DNA of 64,000 nt, from contig JALZUQ010000008.1 of the NCBI GenBank assembly GCA_023301465.1, forward strand, positions 108,054-172,053, in the 5' to 3' direction. The position numbers and the translations under genes were made by a program. Each line of letters starts with the position of its first letter. The first letter of the stretch is position 1. The notes beneath the pieces are model-generated. The model was not told where the DNA came from. It saw only the letters and a list, made by a program, of their open reading frames with translations, and ran no database searches. Shown here in pieces: positions 1-8,082 of this stretch. The stretch is from Oligoflexales bacterium (GTDB lineage: Bacteria; Bdellovibrionota_B; Oligoflexia; Oligoflexales; JALZUQ01).

Positions 1-1
1 C

Positions 2-88
2 AAGATTTCTGAAATACCTAGTGGAAAAATAACACTTTTAACCACAAAAGAAATTCCAAACAGACCTACATTTAAGATTCTAGATTAA
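2..88 (+). CDS. C-terminal end of an unidentified gene entering the window
   Basis: A plus-strand frame is open from the window edge for 28 codons and stops with TAA at 86-88, only three bases before the stop codon of the convergent gene at 92. The tail reads ...PNRPTFKILD. Tight tail-to-tail packing is common in this window (for example 4762/4772 and 31243/31246), which supports a real gene end, but 28 codons are too few to assign a family. An accidental open frame of this length is possible. Confidence 0.4.
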   Translation, partial: KISEIPSGKITLLTTKEIPNRPTFKILD

Positions 89-91
89 TAT

Positions 92-1510
92 TTAGCGTAT
101 TCGAAATAAGTTTAGTTTTTTATCTGTCAATTTAAACATAAATGCCGGCCAGTTTGACTTTCTGTTTTCACTAAAAACTCGACCTGCTTTGAAAAAGTTA
201 GATTTTGAATGAGACATCTTATGAATCAACCCTACCTTTATCGTTCTTGATGAAGACTGAAGATTTGTAGCTTGCGAAATAATTTCAGCAGCTCTTGTCC
301 CTATGAGCTTAAAATCAATATTTGAAACATCTGACGCACCTACGAAAGAGTGATCTTTTTGATCTAATTGATAGTCTGAAATATTTTTTGGAAGCATATT
401 ATAATAACCTACATAATCCACAAAATATGAGTTTTCAAGAATTTTAGGTAGTGGATTCACAAGTTCTTTAGAACGCCATTTTTGACTTCCAACAATTTGT
501 ACCGGCCCCGACCTAAAATATTTAAGTGTTCGTGTAAAATGCTTAAGATTTTTAAAATTACCAGGAAAAACGACTACATCAAATTCTTTTATCGCTTCTA
601 ATTGAAACGCTGCATCAAAGGTTTTTGCTTTTGTGTTATTACTCTCTAGCAATGCAAGTTTTTTGTATTCAATCGGCTGGTCTTCAGGGTTAAGCTTTAA
701 TAGTGAACGAACTGTTTTATCCATTGACTGATATTCATCAGGATTAAATTCATGTTCAGAAACAACAGATAGTTTTGGGAAATATTTTAAGTTGTTTTTT
801 AGTGACTGCATAAATATGCTTGAAAGTCTTGATGAAACTAAAGACAACCTATACTTTTTTTGCAGCTCAAGTTCTATGAGCAGTGTCTTTGTCATTTGAT
901 CTAAGTTTGGAAATACCTGAAAGGAAAACTTTGATTGAAACCCTCCATTGTCATTTGACAGTACAAACGTAGGTAGTCTTAGCTGATGAAGAATTTTTTT
1001 TGCTTGATGTATCGAATACTTACCGGGACCAAGTACGATATAGTTTACGTCTAATACCAAGACTGCTAGTGCAAGCTGCCTTAAAAAAGAACTAAAGTCA
1101 TAGCCTGTGTCCAAGACATTAAATTTTACTTTTGGATTATTGTTTTGAAAGTATGAGCTCATACTTGAGTAGACGTTATGTGCTGGAGTATTTGTATCAC
1201 CGCCTAACTGCGACATGAGTCCAACATGGTTATTTCTCATAGCAAGTATTTCTTCTAAGAAAAGCCTTAAATCTTTTCTGCTTTTAGGATCATTACATAA
1301 GTTTTTATTTGATTTTAAGAGCTTTTTATATCGAGGATGAATTTTTTTTCTTTTTTCAATCAGTAAATGCTTATAAAGTTTAAGGTATGGTTTCTTAACA
1401 TAATTAAATACCATTTTACATTTATCTGTAGTCCATTTGTTTTTTGAAACTGCAAAAGATGGGGTTGAAATCATCACAAGTAAAAAAAATATATTAATAA
1501 AAGATACCAC
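92..1510 (-). CDS. Periplasmic-binding-fold protein, possible PBP activator (LpoA-like)
   Basis: The protein has an N-terminal signal peptide (hydrophobic stretch ending STPSFA, cleavage expected after SFA) and no lipobox cysteine. The rest alternates short hydrophobic strands with helices (VLVLDVNYIVLGPG, LPTFVLSNDN, FDVVVFPG, PVQIVGSQKW), the pattern of type 1 periplasmic binding proteins and of the C-terminal domain of LpoA. An upstream ATG at 1576 exists, but GTG at 1508-1510 is preferred: it has GGAGAT at 1515-1520 and puts a clean signal peptide at the N terminus. It overlaps the end of the class A PBP gene by 17 bases, so the two are probably cotranslated. A role as activator of that PBP is inference from fold-like pattern plus context; an ABC-type solute-binding protein without its transporter is the alternative. 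Confidence 0.55.
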   Translation of the reverse strand: MVSFINIFFLLVMISTPSFAVSKNKWTTDKCKMVFNYVKKPYLKLYKHLLIEKRKKIHPRYKKLLKSNKNLCNDPKSRKDLRLFLEEILAMRNNHVGLMSQLGGDTNTPAHNVYSSMSSYFQNNNPKVKFNVLDTGYDFSSFLRQLALAVLVLDVNYIVLGPGKYSIHQAKKILHQLRLPTFVLSNDNGGFQSKFSFQVFPNLDQMTKTLLIELELQKKYRLSLVSSRLSSIFMQSLKNNLKYFPKLSVVSEHEFNPDEYQSMDKTVRSLLKLNPEDQPIEYKKLALLESNNTKAKTFDAAFQLEAIKEFDVVVFPGNFKNLKHFTRTLKYFRSGPVQIVGSQKWRSKELVNPLPKILENSYFVDYVGYYNMLPKNISDYQLDQKDHSFVGASDVSNIDFKLIGTRAAEIISQATNLQSSSRTIKVGLIHKMSHSKSNFFKAGRVFSENRKSNWPAFMFKLTDKKLNLFRIR

Positions 1511-3500
1511 GATAATCTCCTTTTTGACTAATAGACCTAAAAGATGAATCTTTTTTTTCTTGTGTTGGTTCAGCACCTTTTAAAAAAGCAACCTCAACGC
1601 CTTCATCACTGATATACCCATGTTTTGGATTGATTTTGATTTTATTGAAATGTTCAGGCAATACATATTTTTCTGGTTTTATTACGTTTTTCATAGAATG
1701 AATGAAGTCCATCCAGATTGGCAATGCTAATTTATGACCACCAAATTTTAATTGAAGCGGGAGATAATTATCTGACCCTACCCATGTCATCGCTAAAAGG
1801 TTAGGACTAAAACCACAAAACCAATTATCGATACCATTATTTGAAGTTCCTGTTTTCCCAACAAAATACTTGCTATGCCCACTTGCTTTTTTTGCTGTTC
1901 CATAAGTCATGACTTTTCTCATTCCATCTATGATCATATGAGCGTAATCTTCTTCGATCACTTTTGATGTTTTAACTTTATGTTGATAAATAATATCACC
2001 TTTCATATTGGTGATTTTTCTAATTGCATAAATGTTTTTTCGCACCCCTAAATTAGCAATACTCGCATACATTCTTGCCATGTCTAACATGGTTACTTCA
2101 GACCCCCCTAACGCCGAACCTAATTCCTTTTTCATTGGAGACTGAATCCCAAGCGATTTAAACCGTTCAAGAACTTTTTCAAGCCCAAGTTTTTTGGTGA
2201 TTTCAACTGTCGGAGTATTCAAAGAAAGATAAAAAGACCTCATTAAGGTTGACTCAGTCATAAAAGATTCAGTACTATTTTTAGGTCTATAGGTTTCGTA
2301 CCTTAATGGTGAGATAAACATAGAGTCATACCAGTTCATCCCAGACTCTAATGCATTCAAATAAACTGCTGGCTTAATCAATGATCCCGGAGAACGTTTT
2401 GCTTGCCACACTCTATTAAATTGACTTTTTCTATAACTCTTCCCTCCTTGCATGGCAAGAATTTGACCTGTTTTTGGGTTGGTTACTAAAAATGATATTT
2501 CTAAGTCTAACTTGTCTTTTTTTGGTAAAAATCTTTGATTCAATTTCTGCAGATCATGAATTCTCTTTTTATGAGAATCAATTGCCTTTTGTACTTGTAG
2601 CTGAGAAGAGCGATCTAATGTTGTGTATACTTTAATGCCTTGGCTTGGATCATATTTTTCTCCTAAAATTGTCTTTAATTTCGCACCAATATAATCAACA
2701 AAATAAGGTGCAAAAACTCGGTCACGATGATTAAATTTTTTAAAATTTAATTTTTGATGATAAATTTTTTTCATGCTTTGCTTTTGAATCACACCATTTC
2801 TAGCCATCGCTTGTAAAACCTTCCACTGCCTCGTCTTTGCTGCTTTAAGATTTTTTTTAGGATTATAACGTGATGGAGATTGCAAAAGACCTATCATTAA
2901 TGAAATTTCATTTAAACTCACTTCAGTCAGATTCTTATTAAAGTACCTTCTTGAAGCAGCGGCAATTCCATATGAACCATCTCCAAAAAACATATTATTC
3001 AGATAAAGTTCTAAAATCTTTTTCTTTGAAATCTTTTTTTCTAATTTATAAGATAGGTATATTTCACGTAATTTTCTAACAAGCACTTTTTTTCTAGTTA
3101 AACAAAACTTTCGCACCAATTGCTGCGTAATGGTACTAGCACCATGAGTGGCTTTTCCATGCTTCAAAAAACCCACACCTACCCTAAAAATAGCTTTTAA
3201 ATCAAAACCTTGATGCTCGTAGAAATTTTTATCCTCCACAGCTAGCAATGTTTCGATGATTTTTTTTGGGATTTTATCTACGGGTGTATGAATTTGATAA
3301 CGATCAAAAAGCTCACCAATTTCTTTATTGGAATTATCAAAAATTTTTGAATTACTTAGGTTTTTAAATAAAGTTATCTTATTTAGGCTACTTTCAACAT
3401 CTGCAAAAATTTGATGGTCGTAACAAAATTTTGCAGAATACCCGACAATAATAATCATCGAAACCAATACAATAGAGAGCACAATCTTTGTTTTTTTCAT
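1494..3500 (-). CDS. Class A penicillin-binding protein (bifunctional transglycosylase/transpeptidase)
   Basis: It polymerises and crosslinks peptidoglycan in the periplasm. Residues 5-22 form a membrane anchor. The GT51 transglycosylase domain covers about residues 60-235, with catalytic Glu89 in AVEDKNFYEHQG, the GASTITQQLVRKF motif near 120-132, and a second Glu at 164 (ELYLNNMFFG). The transpeptidase domain follows, with SxxK at Ser373-Lys376 (SPGSLIKP), SxN at 426-428 (SLN) and KTGT at 549-552. All catalytic residues are present, so both activities should work. The 668-residue length suits a PBP1A-type enzyme without extra C-terminal domains. The downstream gene overlaps it. A second GT51 protein at 53516-55183 lacks the transpeptidase residues, which makes this the only intact class A PBP in the window. 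Confidence 0.93.
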   Translation of the reverse strand: MKKTKIVLSIVLVSMIIIVGYSAKFCYDHQIFADVESSLNKITLFKNLSNSKIFDNSNKEIGELFDRYQIHTPVDKIPKKIIETLLAVEDKNFYEHQGFDLKAIFRVGVGFLKHGKATHGASTITQQLVRKFCLTRKKVLVRKLREIYLSYKLEKKISKKKILELYLNNMFFGDGSYGIAAASRRYFNKNLTEVSLNEISLMIGLLQSPSRYNPKKNLKAAKTRQWKVLQAMARNGVIQKQSMKKIYHQKLNFKKFNHRDRVFAPYFVDYIGAKLKTILGEKYDPSQGIKVYTTLDRSSQLQVQKAIDSHKKRIHDLQKLNQRFLPKKDKLDLEISFLVTNPKTGQILAMQGGKSYRKSQFNRVWQAKRSPGSLIKPAVYLNALESGMNWYDSMFISPLRYETYRPKNSTESFMTESTLMRSFYLSLNTPTVEITKKLGLEKVLERFKSLGIQSPMKKELGSALGGSEVTMLDMARMYASIANLGVRKNIYAIRKITNMKGDIIYQHKVKTSKVIEEDYAHMIIDGMRKVMTYGTAKKASGHSKYFVGKTGTSNNGIDNWFCGFSPNLLAMTWVGSDNYLPLQLKFGGHKLALPIWMDFIHSMKNVIKPEKYVLPEHFNKIKINPKHGYISDEGVEVAFLKGAEPTQEKKDSSFRSISQKGDYRGIFY

Positions 3501-3622
3501 GGGGTTTGGTCTTTATTAGGGTTTTTTCCTGCCTTAATCTTATCATATGATTTTTTTTTGGATTTTGGATTATTCGCAAAAATCGGTTTTTATCTGGCAA
3601 ATATACAGAGTTATGATGTTCT

Positions 3623-3652
3623 TTGAACTGAGTAATATCAATAGGATATAAT
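3623..3652 (+). promoter_or_regulatory. Sigma70-type promoter for the diguanylate cyclase gene
   Basis: A -35-like TTGAAC at 3623-3628 and a perfect -10 TATAAT at 3647-3652 are separated by 18 bases. Transcription would start near 3659, about 70 bases before the GTG start at 3728. The prediction rests on motif match and position only. Confidence 0.5.
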
Positions 3653-3727
3653 ATATAAAACACTCTGTACTCAATTTGAGGCTTATAAGTCCGAACAGTC
3701 TACTGAACTAAGGAAGTATACTAAAGC

Positions 3728-4762
3728 GTGAAAACGACCCGAAAATCACTAAGACTAGTTATCAGCGGATTCTCTGAGCTTGAGAACAAAAAGTTTGTAA
3801 GATTATTTACAAATAATAGTGCAGAGACTGAGTTTAATTATGAACTTAAGTTTTCTGACAACTTCGCAGATTCAAAAGAACTCTTCCATCAATACCACCC
3901 AGATTTGTATCTAATCGATGTAAAACAGGATTTCTCTTTTGAACTTTGCACATATGTTCGTGAAAGCGAAGGAAACAGACATACAGGGATTATCTTCTCC
4001 CACTCTAAAAATCAGGAAATAGGTTCTGCCGATTCAGAGAAGCTGGTTGAGTGCTTAGATATTGGAGCTGATGATTTTATTCGAGTGCAAAGCTCTAGCA
4101 AAGAACTTGTAGCCAGAACAAAAGCCGTATTACGATTAAAAGTTATGACAGATGAGTTAAGATCAGTAAATCACAAACTAGAAATCTTATCCATGACTGA
4201 TGAACTGACAGGTCTTGCAAATATGAGACACTTTTCTAAAGAGTTAGATTCTACTCTAAGCTCTAGATCTCATAATAACATTGGCATTCTTATGTTTGAT
4301 TTAGATCACTTTAAGTCTGTAAATGATAACACCAACCATTTAATTGGAAGTTTTGTTATTTCTGAAATTGGAAATATTATGAAAAACTCAAATATCATGG
4401 GCGAGCATGATCTTGCAGCGAGGTATGGTGGTGATGAGTTTATTTGTTTTCTTCACATAAAAGATGAAGATGACCTCATGAAAAAAGGCGATAAACTCAG
4501 AGAACTTATTGGTTCGCACTCATTTTCTAAAGATGGCAGTGAACTTCAAATCACGGCAAGTATCGGGCTATCATACTGCAGTCATACAGACACTTACGGC
4601 AGTGAAGATATGATTAAAGCTGCAGATTATATGCTTTATAAAAGTAAGTACCTTGGTAGAAACTGCGTACACCTTGTTAACATGAATCACTTTGATCCTT
4701 CTGAAGTCACTTCACTAAGAAGCCTAACAGCACAAACTATCCTTCAAAAGAAAACCGGATAA
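3728..4762 (+). CDS. Diguanylate cyclase with degenerate receiver domain
   Basis: It makes c-di-GMP from two GTP. The C-terminal GGDEF domain (about 150-330) has the intact motif GGDEF at residues 234-238 and the family motifs DELTGLANMR and FDLDHFKSVND. The inhibitory I-site (RxxD upstream of GGDEF) reads GEHD at 225-228, so its arginine is lost and product inhibition is probably weak or absent. Residues 1-135 resemble a response-regulator receiver: Asp64 sits where the phosphoacceptor lies (DLYLIDV) and ADDFI precedes the last helix. The N-terminal acidic pair is replaced by GF, and the conserved Lys-Pro after strand 5 is missing. Start is GTG with AAGGAAG at 3710-3716. The gene stands alone and converges on the lipoprotein gene nine bases away. 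Confidence 0.88.
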   Translation: MKTTRKSLRLVISGFSELENKKFVRLFTNNSAETEFNYELKFSDNFADSKELFHQYHPDLYLIDVKQDFSFELCTYVRESEGNRHTGIIFSHSKNQEIGSADSEKLVECLDIGADDFIRVQSSSKELVARTKAVLRLKVMTDELRSVNHKLEILSMTDELTGLANMRHFSKELDSTLSSRSHNNIGILMFDLDHFKSVNDNTNHLIGSFVISEIGNIMKNSNIMGEHDLAARYGGDEFICFLHIKDEDDLMKKGDKLRELIGSHSFSKDGSELQITASIGLSYCSHTDTYGSEDMIKAADYMLYKSKYLGRNCVHLVNMNHFDPSEVTSLRSLTAQTILQKKTG

Positions 4763-4771
4763 TAATAGAAT

Positions 4772-5734
4772 TTATTTTTTGACACTCTTGATCATAATAA
4801 AAATATTTTTTTCTGAACGTTTTAAATGAATAAAACCTGTCGCTTCACTATTTAGTAAAAAATTACGATGCGGAGCAGAATGCCATAGTAGATTTGCTAT
4901 TGAAAAAGGGTCTTTTGCAACAACTCTTGCTTCTCCAATAACTTTGTAGCCACTTTCAGACAATTCTGCATCAAACTCTTTTAATGATGCTAAATCGTGA
5001 TTTACACCTGACAAGAACATCTTTCCAATAAGATCAGTGTCAGCCACTGTTACACTTCTTAAGCTTTGTAACTTAAGTTGCCTTCTTATGCCATTTAACC
5101 ATGATTTTATACTGGTGTTTGCATGTGTAAGCAAAGGAGTCTCATTTGCCGAATTAAAGTTGACCATATACCAAAGTTGCGGACCAACATTTGCTCTACC
5201 ATTTGGAAAACACTCAACAGAAAGATAACCACGTTGACTGTTTACATTCCTTGGAAACAGTTTTCCAAGAAACGGCTTTTGTACTTCGTCTGGAGCAAAA
5301 CCGATACGAATATCTCTGCAATGTTTTGACATTTGCTCTTTAAAGTTTTGGCGTACTACTTCGAAAGGCCATGGGGCTCTTGTTGAAAAAGCTACCCCAG
5401 ATCCATCTTTACAAGTATGGTAGCCATATCCTAAATCATTCTGTTTTTTTGCGATTTGTTTTGCGTAATCTTTCAACACATCTTTAAAAGTTCTTCCATC
5501 AACTGCACTCTTTAGAGAAATATGCTCGGCATGTATCTGAGCGTCTTCCACCGGAAGTTGCTGAGAAGCAGGAAGAGCCTTAGACTCACAACCTGCTTTC
5601 CCAATAGCTTCAAATAAATCTTTTCTTTCAGATAAAAAAGACTTCTCTTCATCCTCTACAACAATTTTTGTCTCTTCAAAGGTGACACACCCCAGAATAC
5701 ATCCAGCAAATATGACGTTCAATAAATACTTCAA
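4772..5734 (-). CDS. Lipoprotein with a CAP/SCP-like C-terminal region
   Basis: The N terminus MKYLLNVIFAGCILGC is a lipoprotein signal with a candidate lipobox ending at Cys16 (ILGC); Cys12 is an alternative. The C-terminal part includes NLLWHSAPHRNFLLN, which resembles the conserved W..SPGHRxNxL block of the CAP (SCP/PR1) superfamily. An earlier HAEHISLKSAVDGR stretch could hold the first CAP histidine. The assignment to CAP is tentative because the rest is divergent. The start codon overlaps the stop of the acyl-CoA dehydrogenase gene (ATGA, 5731-5734), so the two are translationally coupled, although no functional link is obvious. It probably faces the periplasm from a membrane. Confidence 0.6.
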   Translation of the reverse strand: MKYLLNVIFAGCILGCVTFEETKIVVEDEEKSFLSERKDLFEAIGKAGCESKALPASQQLPVEDAQIHAEHISLKSAVDGRTFKDVLKDYAKQIAKKQNDLGYGYHTCKDGSGVAFSTRAPWPFEVVRQNFKEQMSKHCRDIRIGFAPDEVQKPFLGKLFPRNVNSQRGYLSVECFPNGRANVGPQLWYMVNFNSANETPLLTHANTSIKSWLNGIRRQLKLQSLRSVTVADTDLIGKMFLSGVNHDLASLKEFDAELSESGYKVIGEARVVAKDPFSIANLLWHSAPHRNFLLNSEATGFIHLKRSEKNIFIMIKSVKK

Positions 5735-6879
5735 CGCTTCTCCAGAATCTTATAAATCGTCGATTTTTGCATATTAGAAGTTCCTTCATATAGTTTACCA
5801 ATTTTTGCATCACGGTAAAATTTTTCTGCAGGAAATTCTTTGATAAAGCCGTAGCCACCATATATCTCTAATGAAAGGGATGCGATTTCCTCGGCAGCCT
5901 CAGATGAAAACAACTTGCACATTGCCGCTTCTTTTACAAAAGGCTTTCCCGCATCTTTTAGTCTTGCAGCGTTGTAAACCATCAGTCGTGCAGCTTCTAG
6001 CTTAGTTGCCATTTCAGCAATCTGAAACTGAATACCCTGAAACTTTCCAATAGGTTTTCCAAATTGGCTACGCTCCGACGCGTATTTGATAGCTCCGTCA
6101 AGTGCACCTTGTGCAAGACCAACCATCTGAGCACCAATACCGATACGGCCTTCATTTAGCGTTTCAATTGCTATTTTGTAGCCTTTTCCAAGCTCTCCAA
6201 CGATATTTTTTTTAGGTACACGAACATCTTTAAAGATAACTTCACAAGTTGAGGAAGCTCTAATACCAAGCTTTTTTTCTTTTTTGCCAATAGATAACCC
6301 CGGCATTGACTTGTCACAAACAAAACCAGTAATCCCTTTATAACCAAGCTCTGGGTTGATATTTGCAAAAACCACAAAAATCTCTGCTTCCATAGCATTG
6401 GTAATAAAAATCTTACTACCGTTTAAAACATAATCATCACCATCTTCTTTTGCTTGAGTTTCCAATGCAAAAGCATCTGAGCCAGAGTTGGGCTCTGTCA
6501 AACAATAACAACCTACTTTATTACTAGCGAGCATTGGCATATATTTATCTTGAACCTCTTTATTGGCAAAGTTCATAAACACGTTATTCACAAGTGTGTT
6601 TTGAACATCTACTAAAACAGAAATTGCAGGATCTACGGTTGCTAACGCTTCAACAGCTAAAATAGACATGAAAAAACTACCACCAGTACCACCATGGTTT
6701 TCTGGAAGCTCTACTCCCATGATGCCCATTTCAAAAAGCTTTGGTAAAAGTTCTTTGTTCAGTTGCTCTGATTCGTCCATTTCTTCAACCAGAGGTCTGA
6801 TTTCTGAGTCTGCAAAACTCAAAATCGCCTCTTTAAACATTTGTTCATCTTCACTTAATGTCGTGAGTGCTTGGCTCAT
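5731..6879 (-). CDS. Acyl-CoA dehydrogenase (short-chain type)
   Basis: This FAD enzyme catalyses the first oxidation of fatty-acid beta-oxidation and passes electrons to electron-transfer flavoprotein, whose genes are at 48447-50182. Family signatures are clear: CLTEPNSGSDAFAL (flavin-binding region), ERSQFGKPIGKFQGIQF in the C-terminal helical domain, and YEGTSNMQKSTIYKIL at the end with the catalytic-base glutamate position (E of YEGTS). The length of 382 residues matches butyryl/short-chain dehydrogenases. Start ATG at 6879 follows AAAGGAG. The gene overlaps the downstream lipoprotein by 4 bases. Confidence 0.93.
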   Translation of the reverse strand: MSQALTTLSEDEQMFKEAILSFADSEIRPLVEEMDESEQLNKELLPKLFEMGIMGVELPENHGGTGGSFFMSILAVEALATVDPAISVLVDVQNTLVNNVFMNFANKEVQDKYMPMLASNKVGCYCLTEPNSGSDAFALETQAKEDGDDYVLNGSKIFITNAMEAEIFVVFANINPELGYKGITGFVCDKSMPGLSIGKKEKKLGIRASSTCEVIFKDVRVPKKNIVGELGKGYKIAIETLNEGRIGIGAQMVGLAQGALDGAIKYASERSQFGKPIGKFQGIQFQIAEMATKLEAARLMVYNAARLKDAGKPFVKEAAMCKLFSSEAAEEIASLSLEIYGGYGFIKEFPAEKFYRDAKIGKLYEGTSNMQKSTIYKILEKR

Positions 6880-6997
6880 TGTTTTCTCCTTTAATCCACT
6901 TATATTTTTAGCTTATTTTTGAAGAAGATTCCAGTTGCTGTGAATTTAAACAGGTTCGCGGTTTTCATAGGCAAGGCTCAAAAATATATGTAACTTT

Positions 6998-8044
6998 ATG
7001 TTTATGAATAAACCGATTTTACAAGTTGCAAAAGGCCTTCAACCTGACCGAATCCCAGTATGGTTCATGCGTCAGGCCGGAAGATATCTCCCAGAATACC
7101 GCGAAATCCGCAAAGACATTAGCTTTGTTGATTTATGCAAAAACCCAAAGCTCGCTGCAGAAGTTACTGTACAACCGCTTCGAAGGTTTGACTTAGATGC
7201 TGCTATTATTTTTGCAGATATTTTGCTCATTCCAACTGCAATGGGACAAACGCTTACTTTTGCAAAGAATCATGGCCCTATTCTTGAGCCAACGGTTCGT
7301 GACATCAAGGCAATTGATGACTTAGACCCAACCGATACCACAAAACACCTTACTTATGTTGGTGACGCTCTTGCAGAAACCAAACAACACCTCAAACCAC
7401 ACCAAACCTTAATTGGTTTTGCAGGTGCACCTTTTACGGTTGCAAGCTACATGGTAGAAGGTGGCCCTTCGAAGAATTTCGAACACTCTAAAAAACTTTT
7501 ATACACTCACCCAGAATCATTTGCGTTATTGATGGATAAACTCGCCACTTCAACTATTTCTTATTTAGAGATGCAACTTGAACACGGTGCAGAAATCCTG
7601 ATGATATTTGATTCATGGGCTCATCAATTAACACCTGATAGTTATGCTAAACACGTAATGCCAGCAACGGAGCGTATCTTTAAACACTTCAAAGCAAAAG
7701 ACGTACCAACAATTTTCTATAGCGGTCAATCTGGAGTTCAAATGGCCAGTGCTGCAAAAAGCTCTGCAGATATCATTCAAATTGATTGGCGTTTAGACTT
7801 ATCTCAAGCAGTTGCACGCATTAAACAAGATCGTGATATTGTCAAAACCCAAGGAAACTTAGATCCACTGGTTTTAATCACAAATGAAAAAGCTGTAAAA
7901 GAAGCAACACTCAAGACCCTGCAAAATGCTGAATCTTCTGATTTTCATATTTTTAATGTCGGTCATGGATTAATTCCAAGTGTAAACCCTGAAGCACTTA
8001 CTTGGGTAATTGACACTATTCGAGAGTATGAAAAAAACAAGTAA
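6998..8044 (+). CDS. hemE: Uroporphyrinogen decarboxylase
   Basis: It removes four carboxyl groups from uroporphyrinogen III to give coproporphyrinogen III in heme synthesis. The N-terminal signature PVWFMRQAGRYLPEYR (Arg and Asp/Arg substrate contacts) and AIIFADILLIPTAMG with the active-site Asp are present, as are GFAGAPFTVASYMVEGG and FNVGHGL near the end. Its 348 residues equal the usual length. Two in-frame ATGs (6998 and 7004) are possible and neither has a good Shine-Dalgarno. gpmI follows 38 bases later; hemF-like lies further on the opposite strand. Confidence 0.97.
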   Translation: MFMNKPILQVAKGLQPDRIPVWFMRQAGRYLPEYREIRKDISFVDLCKNPKLAAEVTVQPLRRFDLDAAIIFADILLIPTAMGQTLTFAKNHGPILEPTVRDIKAIDDLDPTDTTKHLTYVGDALAETKQHLKPHQTLIGFAGAPFTVASYMVEGGPSKNFEHSKKLLYTHPESFALLMDKLATSTISYLEMQLEHGAEILMIFDSWAHQLTPDSYAKHVMPATERIFKHFKAKDVPTIFYSGQSGVQMASAAKSSADIIQIDWRLDLSQAVARIKQDRDIVKTQGNLDPLVLITNEKAVKEATLKTLQNAESSDFHIFNVGHGLIPSVNPEALTWVIDTIREYEKNK

Positions 8045-8082
8045 ACCTTAAAATCTATTTCAGCAAACGCCCCGGAGCCACC

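Noticed and set aside
1494..1576. Start of the PBP-neighbour gene at the upstream ATG (1576)
   Set aside because: It would give an 83-base overlap and a charged N-terminal extension ahead of the signal peptide; the GTG at 1510 has a good ribosome site.
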